A stretch of DNA of 36,736 nucleotides from CAZWES01 sp964632395 (GTDB lineage: Bacteria > Patescibacteriota > Gracilibacteria > Peribacterales > Peribacteraceae): assembly GCA_964632395.1 (NCBI GenBank), contig CAZWES010000012.1, forward strand, positions 1-36,736. The letters are read 5' to 3'. Every line of letters begins with the position of its first letter. Position 1 is the first letter of the stretch. Position numbers and translations under genes: made by a program. Below the pieces are notes generated by a model. The model was not told the DNA's origin and did no database searches. It worked only from the letters and a program-made list of their open reading frames with translations. Of the stretch, positions 14,669-22,720 are shown piece by piece.

Positions 14669-15538
14669 ATGTTCTCACTAAATCGCGTACAGCTAATTGG
14701 CTATGTAACGCAGCCTGTTTCTGTTCGTCAAACCCCAAACGGTACGAGTGTCGCTGACTTGAATGTCGGTACCCCGTACACCTTTACCGCCGAATCCGGC
14801 GAAAAGCTTTCCGGAACTTCCTACCATTCCGTAACCGCTTGGAGCGGCCTTGCGGATATTGCAGGGCAGTACCTAAAACCCGGAAGCCAGATTTTTATTT
14901 CCGGCCGTCTTCAGACCAACTCATGGGAAGACGAGCAATCCGGCGAGAAGCGCAACAAAACCCGCGTAATCGCAATGGATATAATCATGCTCGACCCGCG
15001 TGACGGGCAAATTGAAAAGCCCGAAGGCGCAGAAAGTGTCTGCAATTGCCTTAACCGCGTAGACGTTGTTGGTCACATGACCCGTGACCCGGAAGTTCGT
15101 ACAACAACGAATGGCCGAAGCATTACCACAATGGGCGTTGCAACAAACGAACGCTGGAAGGATAAGCAATCAGGCGAAAACAAGGAGCGCGTAGAGTTCC
15201 ACAATGTTGTTGCCTGGGGCGACCTTGCCAAGCAATGCGCAGACAGCCTTAAAAAAGGACAGCGTGTGCATGCCTCAGGGCGTGTACAAACCCGAACCTG
15301 GGAAAACCAACAGGGCCAAAAGCGCTACACCACAGAGGTTGTTGCGGATTCTGTCTCACTCCTTGGTGTGAAGAATCCTAACCTCAATTATTCAGACGAA
15401 GTTCGCTCAGCTGCAAAGGCTGCACCTGCTTCTGATGGATCTGATGTTTCTAAGGAGCCTGCGCCGGTAGCTGCCGGTACAGATGTTCCGGAGATTGAGT
15501 ATAAGTCGGAGGTGAAGGTTGAGGATCTTCCATTTTGA
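14669..15538 (+). CDS. ssb: Single-stranded DNA-binding protein with two OB folds
   Basis: SSB coats and protects single-stranded DNA in replication and repair. The 289-residue protein has two tandem OB folds: LNRVQLIGYVTQPVSVRQTP (first, to about residue 120) and LNRVDVVGHMTRDPEVRTTT (second, about 125-235), each followed by FHNVVAW- or YHSVTAW-like and SGR-x-QT motifs. A disordered Ala/Pro/Glu linker ends in EDLPF, the partner-binding tip. Most bacterial SSBs have one OB fold and act as tetramers; Deinococcus-Thermus SSBs have two and act as dimers, and this one probably does too. A GTG 33 nt upstream is possible, but family alignment favours MFSLNRV. Confidence 0.93.
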   Translation: MFSLNRVQLIGYVTQPVSVRQTPNGTSVADLNVGTPYTFTAESGEKLSGTSYHSVTAWSGLADIAGQYLKPGSQIFISGRLQTNSWEDEQSGEKRNKTRVIAMDIIMLDPRDGQIEKPEGAESVCNCLNRVDVVGHMTRDPEVRTTTNGRSITTMGVATNERWKDKQSGENKERVEFHNVVAWGDLAKQCADSLKKGQRVHASGRVQTRTWENQQGQKRYTTEVVADSVSLLGVKNPNLNYSDEVRSAAKAAPASDGSDVSKEPAPVAAGTDVPEIEYKSEVKVEDLPF

Positions 15539-15550
15539 TCTTTGTCTAAT

Positions 15551-15585
15551 ACCGCGTCGGAGGGCATTGGTTCCTCCGACGTGGT
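15551..15585 (+). terminator. Hairpin after ssb
   Basis: A 13-bp stem (15551-15563 with 15573-15585, one wobble pair) and 9-nt loop lies just after the ssb stop. No T-run follows, so it may stabilise the 3' end rather than terminate on its own. Confidence 0.55.
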
Positions 15586-15602
15586 GTTGAAGACTTAAGT
15601 TG

Positions 15603-15638
15603 GTTAAATTGCCAAATTGCTAAATTGTTCGCAGAGCG
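15603..15638 (+). repeat. Left 36-bp terminal inverted repeat of the S23 unit
   Basis: Exact reverse complement of 16109-16144. It contains AAATTGCCAAATTGCTAAAT and TTCGCAGAGCG. The enclosed 470 bp hold only the four-helix-bundle gene. Confidence 0.95.
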
Positions 15639-15681
15639 AGTTAATTAGCGTTTTATTGTTATTTGTTTCCTTAAATTTGTT

Positions 15682-16065
15682 ATGGCTACCCCGAAGAAAT
15701 ATCTCAAGTTGAATGATCTAAGTTCTTACAGAATATCTTTCCACGTCTCGAATTATGCATGGGATATCATTACGGAATGGAACATATTTTTGAAAAAAAC
15801 GGTTGGTGAGCAGTTCGCATCTTCCCTAGATTCCGTATCCGCAAATATCGCAGAAGGATTTGGAAGGAAATTTAAGAAAGACAAGATTAAGTTTTTCAAC
15901 TACGCGTACGCATCTGCATTGGAAGCTCTGAATTGGAATGAAAAAGCATATCGCAGAAACCTAATCACAAAATCCCAATATGAGCACATTATTGGAGAAC
16001 TTAAGAAACTTCCAAAAGAAATTAACAATCTCTCAAATTTCACAAAACGAAAGCTTGCTAAGTAG
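15682..16065 (+). CDS. S23/IVP-type four-helix-bundle protein
   Basis: A 127-residue helical protein of the 23S-rRNA-intervening-sequence protein (S23, TIGR02436-like) family; related bundles include the Avd accessory proteins of diversity-generating retroelements. The family core is clear: S-L-D-S-V-S-A-N-I-A-E-G-F-G-R, then KIKFFNYAYASALEAL and the LKKLPKEINNLSNFTK helix. The basic surface suggests nucleic-acid binding. The gene is not in an rRNA operon; it stands between ssb and efp and is bounded by perfect 36-bp inverted repeats. The start ATG has no SD; a TTAAAT box lies 5 nt upstream. Confidence 0.9.
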   Translation: MATPKKYLKLNDLSSYRISFHVSNYAWDIITEWNIFLKKTVGEQFASSLDSVSANIAEGFGRKFKKDKIKFFNYAYASALEALNWNEKAYRRNLITKSQYEHIIGELKKLPKEINNLSNFTKRKLAK

Positions 16066-16108
16066 AACGCGCCTGCCAACCTCAACCTCTCCCACAAAAC
16101 TCACGGAA

Positions 16109-16144
16109 CGCTCTGCGAACAATTTAGCAATTTGGCAATTTAAC
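16109..16144 (-). repeat. Right 36-bp terminal inverted repeat of the S23 unit
   Basis: Perfect complement of 15603-15638. Similarity continues weakly outside (AGTTTAA against CTTAAGT), then stops before the efp promoter. No clear target-site duplication was found by eye. Confidence 0.95.
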
Positions 16145-16177
16145 AGTTTAAAATTCTCTCTAGTCTCAAAACCCTGC

Positions 16178-16183
16178 TAAACT
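16178..16183 (+). promoter_or_regulatory. -10 box for leaderless efp
   Basis: TAAACT is 8 nt before the efp ATG at 16192; no SD is present. Confidence 0.45.
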
Positions 16184-16191
16184 TCCCACCC

Positions 16192-16749
16192 ATGTACTCC
16201 ATCAAAGAACTCAAACCCGGCCGCGCAATAGAAATAGATAACGAACCATATCTCGTGACATCATCGCAATTCAGCAAACAGGGCAGGCAGGGCGGCGTGA
16301 TGGCAACTAAGTTGAAGAATCTGAAGACAGGTTCAGTTATCAACAAGACATTCAGCGGAGAAACGAAAATCCCACCCGCGGATGTTGGCTATCGCCACGT
16401 TCAATTTTTATTTGGCAGTGATGGTTCCTACACATTCATGGATTTAAATGATTACAACCAATTTGAACTTACATCCGACCTCGTTGGTGAGACTAAGGAT
16501 TATCTGACCGATGGAATGGAGCTCGATCTTTTCATTTACAATGAGCAGCCAATCGGAGTAAAGCTTCCTCCGGCTGTGACACTGGAAGTTAAGGAGACGA
16601 CTCCAGGTGTTAAAGGCGATACTGCAACCGGTGGAACAAAGCCTGCAACGCTGGAGACTGGAGTGGTTATTAGTGTTCCTTTGTTTGTAAATGAGGGGGA
16701 TAAGGTGAAGGTGAATACGGAGAGGGGGGAGTATGTGGAGAGAGTTTGA
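16192..16749 (+). CDS. efp: Elongation factor P with Arg at the tip
   Basis: EF-P binds between the P and E sites of stalled ribosomes and promotes peptide-bond formation at polyproline stretches. The 185-residue protein has the three beta-barrel domains: a KOW-like domain I (IKELKPGRAIEIDNEPYLV), an OB domain II with YTFMDLNDYNQFEL, and a C-terminal OB domain (PATLETGVVISVPLFVNEGD and GEYVERV). The residue equivalent to E. coli Lys34 is Arg32 (KQGRQGG), so EpmA-type lysylation is impossible. An EarP rhamnosylated Arg occupies this place in some bacteria; no modification enzyme is in the window. Confidence 0.95.
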   Translation: MYSIKELKPGRAIEIDNEPYLVTSSQFSKQGRQGGVMATKLKNLKTGSVINKTFSGETKIPPADVGYRHVQFLFGSDGSYTFMDLNDYNQFELTSDLVGETKDYLTDGMELDLFIYNEQPIGVKLPPAVTLEVKETTPGVKGDTATGGTKPATLETGVVISVPLFVNEGDKVKVNTERGEYVERV

Positions 16750-16753
16750 TCGT

Positions 16754-16783
16754 GAAAAAACCTGCCGCCGAGTGGCAGCAGGT
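16754..16783 (-). terminator. Terminator of the dockerin surface-protein gene
   Basis: On the minus strand a 10-bp stem ACCTGCTGCC/GGCGGCAGGT (one mismatch) is followed by TTTTTT. It lies about 50 nt after the big gene and just past the efp stop. Confidence 0.75.
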
Positions 16784-16830
16784 AGGGTAGTGCTAGCTTG
16801 GTTTGCGGTTTTCCTTTTTGTTTTGTCCTC

Positions 16831-19821
16831 CTAGATTGAGTATTGAGTTGAAGAAATCGACGTCAATCCGTACTCGATCCAGTAGTAATCCACTGGATTG
16901 AGTTCTTCAGCCGAGTCGGACCACCAAATGTGGCTTTCGTCAGCTCCGGTACCGAACGTCGTGAGTGAGCGATCGGCAAAGTTGGTCAACGATACAACCA
17001 GTGACGACCCAAGAGCCGAATTCACCTGGTTATCCAAAATGTCGGTTTCGAGAACAATGGTGATTGATTCCCCACTGTCCATTGTGAGATCGACATTCGG
17101 ATTGTCCGCTGCCAGGCACATAAACTGGAAACTTCCCTCCGACCCGGTAGCCGTGCAGTTGATCTGCTGAGCCTGATCATTTTTGTTGTACAGATCAAAC
17201 TCATTCGGATCGAAGAGGATGTTGGTCGAGGAAACATCGAAGACAAAGCCTCCGAACGTGTCCTTATTGCGACCACCGAGCGTGTTGTCGTTCGTTGCTG
17301 CGGTGAACTTGAACTCGGCGATCCGTTTGCTTGTCCCCTGCGGAACGTTTGTGCCGTCCGCATCGGGGTTAACATCTTCGATCGACACAATCTTGGCAAA
17401 GACTGTGTCATTCACATTGCCGTAGATCCGGGAGCCGGGGCCGGGTGTTTGTCGCCCGACGATTACTTCGCCCTCGGCAACTGTGTCGCCGTCGTTCACG
17501 AGCAGCACGTTGCTGCTCTCGAACCCTCTTGCGCAAACCGTACTAAGGCTTGTGCTATCGGCAGGTTCGCCGGCCGTGGCGTATTCACCCGGCCTCACGA
17601 GCAGGAGTTGAATAGTCCCGTCGGGACCATTCACAGCCCCTTCCTCATCAGACACAAGATCTGGTCGGACAAGGACATCGACTCGCTCGCCTTCAGGAAT
17701 CACCAATTGCTGGCTTTCCATGACGGCGCAAAACGAGTTGGCCGGCAACTGCATCGAAACATTGTTGCAGTTATCTACTGTTGCGCTGGCGAAAGAGGTG
17801 CTCTCGCCCTCGCGATACAACTTGAGCCTGTTGATGTTCTGCGTACCCGTCCCCACATTCGTGAAGACAAGACGTGTCACATCGATCGGCTCATCCTCTG
17901 CCCGAAACTCCAACCTCTGAATCGGATCCCCGAGCTCGCCGGCAAGTAGCTGGCGAGGGCGTACGAAGATCGTATCTTGTGTGACATACAACGTGCCCTG
18001 GAGCTTCAACTCGAAAACCTTGGACGCTGTAGTCGAGACAACAAATTGCCCATCCGCTGGGCCGACACCGTTTACAACGATGCCGCTGAGAGAAGTCCCG
18101 TCATCGGCCTCCTCTGCCTCCACGAAGTTTGCATCACCATCGGCGAAGCCGATGGAGAGCTCGGATCCTGAGAAAAATCCGGCAATGTCAGCGTGGACTT
18201 CGAACATTGTTGTTTGCCCGTCAGGCAAGGTGTAGCCTCCTCCGAATAGCTCACCAAAGATTACATTAGCATTCTGAGAGCCTCGACCGGACTGCAGGAT
18301 GGTATCAACCATCCCATCGCTATCCGAATCAACCCAGAGAGTGTAATCACCCGCACTGACCGGATGGCCTACGTCAGACTGAACAATGACCTGCGTCAGG
18401 AAGACATCTTCTCCGCTGGCCGTAGCCTCGAAGCGGAAGAATTTGATGTCCTGAGCATTTGCGACAGTTGTGTCGCTCGTGCCGAGCGAGCGCTCGGTGA
18501 GCGAGAGTGTTGGCGGATTAGCCTGTGGGACTGTGTGCCACTCGCCAACGGCGAGCGGATTCCAGTCATCATACTCCTGCACGATTTCGATCCGGAAGGC
18601 TGCGCCTTTTGGAATCGAAACATCAGTATCCACACGAAATTCCCAATGGCTGCCATCCGTGACAGGGACATCCTCGAAGCGGAATGTTTCGCCGGCATAA
18701 TCGCCACCGAGCCATCCACTCCAGGCATCCCCATCGATGGTCAGCCCCGTAGTCACACTTCGCAACTCGAAATCCTCCATGATCTCGTCGACCCATTGAG
18801 CATCGTTTGGCGCGGCAGTGCCAGTGTAGTCGCTACGCACCTGGATATACTCATCGCGCGGGACCTCAATGCTGCCTCCTCCGACTGAGTAAACCAGTGT
18901 GCCGAGCACAACGTCGTCATCACCCACAACAAGCGCTGAGGGCTCGTCATCGATTGTGACAGTTGTGTTGACCGCGACTACCTCGGTGAGCACACTCAAG
19001 TACTCACGAGTTTGGTAGCCCGGCCAAGATTCGGTGTACGCCCAGTCGAGGCGAAAATCACCAATTGGACCGGGTGTAGCATCGGGTGAGAGCGTGCCAC
19101 GCAAGTCGTAATTGACCTGTCCATCCTCTGGGATGGTTGATTCGACTCCTTCGAAGTCGAAGTAGGCGTACTCTCCTCCAATGTACGCAGGCTGAACCTT
19201 CACATCTGTCCAACCATCGTTGTTGTAGTCGACGTCCAATCGAACGTCGTCGTACAGATCGAACGGCCCGGAGAAATCGAATGACCTAACGAATGCGTCG
19301 GCCACTTCTGCACGACCAGTAAATTCGGTCATGCTGTTCTCTTCTCCGATCTGGCTGTAGATGGTGTCGGCAACATCTTCGAAGTGCACCGGCACTTCGC
19401 ATCTGTACCGAAGCGGAAATGCTCCACCATGCCAATTGACTGCGGCCACGGTGTTGAGCACGTCGGCTGGGGTCAGCCAGCCATTACCATCCGTGTCAAA
19501 CCACACACCGTCCTCCATGGGATTTGTAGGACGTGCCCCAATCCCACCACCATCGTAATAGCCACTGAGCCCTTGGACCCTAATCAGAACATCCAACGGC
19601 GAAACAACATTGTCACCATTAGCATCCAACAAAGCCTCGGGCATAACACAACTAGTTGCCGTATTCCCATTTGGCTTTTCGGGAATCGGCATCTCTCCTT
19701 CTGCAACACCAAGTGGGTTTGCAGCAAGCAGTGTACGATCTTCGAGCTGCTCAGCAAGCAGCCTCCGACCACTTCTCCTGCGAACTTCCTTAGCCCGCCC
19801 TCTCAAAAAACTCCTCAACAT
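16831..19821 (-). CDS. Giant exported dockerin-containing surface protein with planctomycete-like N-terminus
   Basis: About 996 residues. The N-terminus is basic (RGRAKEVRRRSGRRLLAEQ) and then reads LEDRTLLAANPL, closely resembling the LEPR/LEDR-x-LL export signature of planctomycete surface proteins. It is followed by a dockerin-like pair of Ca-binding loops (DANGDNVVSPLDVL and DTDGNGWLTPADVL, about residues 68-135). The rest is beta-rich, Asp/Thr/Ser/Val-rich, with several Ig-like or CalX-like units and few Cys and Lys. A binding partner (cohesin) is not in the window. The ATG at 19821 is fixed by GAAGGAG 6 nt upstream. It has its own promoter, long leader and terminator, unlike the neighbours, and seems more GC-rich, which suggests transfer. 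Function is probably adhesion or cell-surface layer. Confidence 0.85.
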   Translation of the reverse strand: MLRSFLRGRAKEVRRRSGRRLLAEQLEDRTLLAANPLGVAEGEMPIPEKPNGNTATSCVMPEALLDANGDNVVSPLDVLIRVQGLSGYYDGGGIGARPTNPMEDGVWFDTDGNGWLTPADVLNTVAAVNWHGGAFPLRYRCEVPVHFEDVADTIYSQIGEENSMTEFTGRAEVADAFVRSFDFSGPFDLYDDVRLDVDYNNDGWTDVKVQPAYIGGEYAYFDFEGVESTIPEDGQVNYDLRGTLSPDATPGPIGDFRLDWAYTESWPGYQTREYLSVLTEVVAVNTTVTIDDEPSALVVGDDDVVLGTLVYSVGGGSIEVPRDEYIQVRSDYTGTAAPNDAQWVDEIMEDFELRSVTTGLTIDGDAWSGWLGGDYAGETFRFEDVPVTDGSHWEFRVDTDVSIPKGAAFRIEIVQEYDDWNPLAVGEWHTVPQANPPTLSLTERSLGTSDTTVANAQDIKFFRFEATASGEDVFLTQVIVQSDVGHPVSAGDYTLWVDSDSDGMVDTILQSGRGSQNANVIFGELFGGGYTLPDGQTTMFEVHADIAGFFSGSELSIGFADGDANFVEAEEADDGTSLSGIVVNGVGPADGQFVVSTTASKVFELKLQGTLYVTQDTIFVRPRQLLAGELGDPIQRLEFRAEDEPIDVTRLVFTNVGTGTQNINRLKLYREGESTSFASATVDNCNNVSMQLPANSFCAVMESQQLVIPEGERVDVLVRPDLVSDEEGAVNGPDGTIQLLLVRPGEYATAGEPADSTSLSTVCARGFESSNVLLVNDGDTVAEGEVIVGRQTPGPGSRIYGNVNDTVFAKIVSIEDVNPDADGTNVPQGTSKRIAEFKFTAATNDNTLGGRNKDTFGGFVFDVSSTNILFDPNEFDLYNKNDQAQQINCTATGSEGSFQFMCLAADNPNVDLTMDSGESITIVLETDILDNQVNSALGSSLVVSLTNFADRSLTTFGTGADESHIWWSDSAEELNPVDYYWIEYGLTSISSTQYSI

Positions 19822-19827
19822 AACTAA

Positions 19828-19834
19828 CTCCTTC
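19828..19834 (-). promoter_or_regulatory. Strong Shine-Dalgarno GAAGGAG of the surface-protein gene
   Basis: It lies 6 nt before the ATG at 19821 and decides this start against an open frame reaching 19929. Confidence 0.82.
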
Positions 19835-19932
19835 TCCAAAGTAACAAAACAAATTTCGGAAAACCGCTGATTCCAAGGAGCGCACGAATGTACGCTAAAA
19901 CCTTGAAATCGTGTGTACGCACATTCCAATGG

Positions 19933-19961
19933 ATAATATTGTTTTTGGCACTTTTTGTCAA
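19933..19961 (-). promoter_or_regulatory. Canonical sigma70 promoter of the surface-protein gene
   Basis: TTGACA (19956-19961), exactly 17 nt, TATTAT (19933-19938) on the minus strand. Transcription should start near 19926, leaving a leader of about 105 nt before the SD and ATG. Confidence 0.82.
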
Positions 19962-20002
19962 TGAGTCAATATACTTAAATATTTGTACCTACAGCCTGTT
20001 TC

Positions 20003-21514
20003 TCAAACATTTAGAGCGTTTGCGATCAGTTTGTTAACCACCCCCGGATCCGCTTGCCCCTTCGTCTCCTTCATCACAAACCCAACAAGCGCGGCCTTGG
20101 CCTTTTCCTTCCCGGACCTGATATCCTCCACTGCTCTCGGATTTGCCTCGATTGCCTTCTTAACAATCTCCTCAAGCTCAGATGAATCTGAAATTTGACC
20201 CAGTTCCTCCTCATCAATTATTTCTTTCGCACTCTTCCCGCTCACGACCATTTTCTCCAAAACACTCTTCCCCGCATTTGCACTGATCGTTCCATCATCA
20301 ACGCAGCTAAGAAGTTCAATGACTGATGAAGCGCTTGGACCTTCCTCAAGATTTTTCTCCGTGGTTTTCAAAAATCCCATTAATTGAGTCAGCACGATTG
20401 AAGCTACACGCCTTAGGTCGCTGACAGATCCTGCAACTTCATCAAAATATTCAGCCAGCCTCGGATCACCAGTCAAAAGTTGTGCCTGATCTTCAGATAG
20501 ACCTGACTCGAGATATCTTTTCTTTCTCTCCTCAGGCAACTCACCAACCGAGGCTGATGCATCACTGATCGCAGTCTCATCAAAACAGAGTGGGGGAATG
20601 TCCGGCTCCGGGAAATATCTATATTCGGCTGCAGATTCTTTTTCACGCATTATAACTCCAGCTTCTTTATCATCATCCCAATGAACTGTTACCTCTTTAT
20701 CCTGCGGCTTATTTTTCTCCCAAAGCTCACGCAGCCTCTTCTCCTCAAACACAAGCGCTTTACCGAGAGACTTAAATGAGTTTAAGTTTTTGATTTCTGA
20801 CCGCGGATACAGCTTCTCTTCACCAACTGGCCGTAGTGAAATGGAGGCATCAAACCGCATCATGCCCTTGTACATATCAGCCTCGGATGCATTGACTGAA
20901 ATTAAAATTCTTTGAAGTTCTTTGGCAAATGCCATGGCATCATCTGCGCTACGTAAATCTGGTTCTGTGACAATTTCCATAAGCGGAGTACCTGCACGGT
21001 TGTAATCACAATATGATCTTCCGCCTGCGTGCATCAGTTTCCCCGCGTCGTTTTCAATGTGCAGCCTTGTTATGCCACACTCTTTATCTTCATAATTCAT
21101 GATATTTGAATTTTGTCCCAAAGCTGATTCACCACTTTGTGTCTCAATATTTGAACCACTCATTTGCATTTTTCTGGGAATTTTGAATGTGACCTTTCCT
21201 TTTTTAGACAAGGGAAAATCATACTGGGAAATCTGATACCCCATCGGCAAATCCGGATAAAAATAATTTTTCCTATCCATATGACTCTTTTCCTGAACTT
21301 TGCACTTGAGAGCGGCCGCAGTCTTCATCGACTTTTTGATAACCTCAGAATTTGTAACAGGCAGCGTACCCGGGTGCCCCATGCAGATCGGACAAACTGT
21401 TGTATTTGGTGGCTTCCCAAACGCATCATTATCGCATCCACAGAACATCTTGGACTTGGTATTCATCTGCGCATGAACCTCCAGCCCTATGATGACTTCT
21501 AGCTCCTTCATCAT
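20003..21514 (-). CDS. gatB: Asp-tRNA(Asn)/Glu-tRNA(Gln) amidotransferase subunit B
   Basis: GatB binds misacylated Glu-tRNA(Gln) or Asp-tRNA(Asn) and activates the carboxylate in the GatCAB complex. The 503-residue length is typical. Seen motifs: VIGLEVHAQMNTKSKMFCGC with the zinc cysteines, CPICMGHPGTLPV, KNYFYPDLPMGYQISQYD, and the C-terminal YqeY-like tail domain (about 355-500) ending GVVNKLIANALNV. gatA and gatC are not in the window. Two adjacent ATGs open the gene; TATCCT lies 7 nt before the first. Confidence 0.97.
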   Translation of the reverse strand: MMKELEVIIGLEVHAQMNTKSKMFCGCDNDAFGKPPNTTVCPICMGHPGTLPVTNSEVIKKSMKTAAALKCKVQEKSHMDRKNYFYPDLPMGYQISQYDFPLSKKGKVTFKIPRKMQMSGSNIETQSGESALGQNSNIMNYEDKECGITRLHIENDAGKLMHAGGRSYCDYNRAGTPLMEIVTEPDLRSADDAMAFAKELQRILISVNASEADMYKGMMRFDASISLRPVGEEKLYPRSEIKNLNSFKSLGKALVFEEKRLRELWEKNKPQDKEVTVHWDDDKEAGVIMREKESAAEYRYFPEPDIPPLCFDETAISDASASVGELPEERKKRYLESGLSEDQAQLLTGDPRLAEYFDEVAGSVSDLRRVASIVLTQLMGFLKTTEKNLEEGPSASSVIELLSCVDDGTISANAGKSVLEKMVVSGKSAKEIIDEEELGQISDSSELEEIVKKAIEANPRAVEDIRSGKEKAKAALVGFVMKETKGQADPGVVNKLIANALNV

Positions 21515-21521
21515 TGTGGGC

Positions 21522-21527
21522 AGGATA
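21522..21527 (-). promoter_or_regulatory. -10 box for leaderless gatB
   Basis: TATCCT on the minus strand is 7 nt before the ATG at 21514; no SD. Confidence 0.45.
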
Positions 21528-21589
21528 GCGTGATTTGGGTGTTTTAGGTAGAAAGAAGGAATAGTTGTTGCGGTCGGTATCCCAAGTAG

Positions 21590-21595
21590 TAGAAT
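21590..21595 (+). promoter_or_regulatory. -10 box for leaderless sigma-factor gene
   Basis: TAGAAT is 6 nt before the ATG at 21602. A GTTGCG/TTGCGG stretch 16-17 nt upstream is a possible -35. Confidence 0.42.
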
Positions 21596-21601
21596 TCAAA
21601 T

Positions 21602-22321
21602 ATGGCGCTAGCTGAAGCCAAAAGCACCAGCCCCCACTCCGACAACGACTCGGATTCTTCATTGATAACTAAATACTTAAGCGATCCAAATTCTAAGGAG
21701 GGCGCAGAAGCATTTAACTCTTTACTTGCAAAACATCGAAAATCCTTCCTGCGCTTGGCAATGCATATTGGTTTGCAAAGAGAAGACGCAGAAGATTATT
21801 GCCAAGAGGCGATGCTAACTATGTGGCAAAACATTCATCAGTTACGAGATATTCACTCCTTCCGCAGCTGGACCTATGCAATAATAACCCGAAGAGGTGC
21901 AAGACGCCGCCAAGTAATAAGTAACCGCAGAAGGATATGTGACACAGGATTGGATTTTATTGACGAGCAATCACTAATTGCACCGGATTGTCCATCGTTA
22001 GAAGAGATGGTTAGGGAAGAAATAATCGCAGCCCTAAATTCAGCTGTTCACGCACTACCAGAACCACATCAGAAAACTCTGGATTTGTTGATGGATGGTC
22101 TTTCAAATAAAGAAGTTGCAGATCGGTTGGGGTGCTCCCCTGGAACAACTAAGTCGCGTACACACTATGCAAGAGTGAAATTGGCTGAGATGTTTAATAT
22201 AGAACCAGGAGGAGCTGGCAGTGGCTGTATAAGTGGTTGGCATGACGTTACTCCTGACGATCTTGATATTGATAATCTATTATCAGCACCCCCTTCAGAT
22301 GATCGATCTCGTGCTGCATGA
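21602..22321 (+). CDS. ECF-type RNA polymerase sigma factor
   Basis: A 239-residue sigma-70 family factor with only regions 2 and 4. Region 2: LLAKHRKSFLRLAMHIGLQREDAEDYCQEAMLTMWQN, with FRSWTYAIITRRGARR for -10 binding. Region 4: ALNSAVHALPEPHQKTLDLLMDGLSNKEVADRLGCSPGTTKSR, a helix-turn-helix. A long acidic/Gly-rich N-terminus (about 35 residues) and C-terminal tail (about 40 residues) are extra. No anti-sigma gene is beside it. Its last 74 bp overlap the 3' end of def on the other strand. Targets are unknown. Confidence 0.9.
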   Translation: MALAEAKSTSPHSDNDSDSSLITKYLSDPNSKEGAEAFNSLLAKHRKSFLRLAMHIGLQREDAEDYCQEAMLTMWQNIHQLRDIHSFRSWTYAIITRRGARRRQVISNRRRICDTGLDFIDEQSLIAPDCPSLEEMVREEIIAALNSAVHALPEPHQKTLDLLMDGLSNKEVADRLGCSPGTTKSRTHYARVKLAEMFNIEPGGAGSGCISGWHDVTPDDLDIDNLLSAPPSDDRSRAA

Positions 22322-22712
22322 TCCTTGCCTCCATTCCTGAAAGTTTGAGCTCCTTCCTCTCACCTTTTTCATCCTGAAAAGAAATAACTATTTCTTCTGC
22401 ACGTGGAACCATCAGCCAAACATCAGGCAGGCTCAGACATCCCTCCTCGCAAACCTCAGTCTGATCCGAGCTCCAAGTGATCTTCGGATTTACAAAAACT
22501 TTGAATGAGCCACTAATTTTTGCCACACAAATATTTTCGGAGGATCCAATCTGTGGAGCCGCAAGGCCAATACCTTTTTCTTTTTCCACAGTATCAAGAA
22601 GATCTGCAATTAGTTTTTTTAAATCTTTATCAAATGAAGTTACATCCTTCGTTTTAGTACGAAGAACTTCTTTATCAGCACCGGTAACAACATCAACTGT
22701 AGACACAAGCAT
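22248..22712 (-). CDS. def: Peptide deformylase
   Basis: Removes the N-formyl group from new proteins. The 154-residue protein has the three metal-site motifs in order: GIGLAAPQIG, EEGCLSLPD (metal Cys) and QHEIDHLKG (HExxH). The divergent VWLMVPRAEEIVIS replaces the usual V-x-R segment. It starts 8 nt after the stop of the DnaQ-like gene, so the two are probably co-transcribed. The catalytic HExxH lies within the 74-bp antisense overlap with the sigma-factor gene. Confidence 0.95.
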   Translation of the reverse strand: MLVSTVDVVTGADKEVLRTKTKDVTSFDKDLKKLIADLLDTVEKEKGIGLAAPQIGSSENICVAKISGSFKVFVNPKITWSSDQTEVCEEGCLSLPDVWLMVPRAEEIVISFQDEKGERKELKLSGMEARIMQHEIDHLKGVLIIDYQYQDRQE

Positions 22713-22720
22713 ATGATACT

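Noticed and set aside
15603..16144. Intervening sequence within a 23S rRNA gene
   Set aside because: Flanks are ssb and efp protein genes; no rRNA sequence is present.
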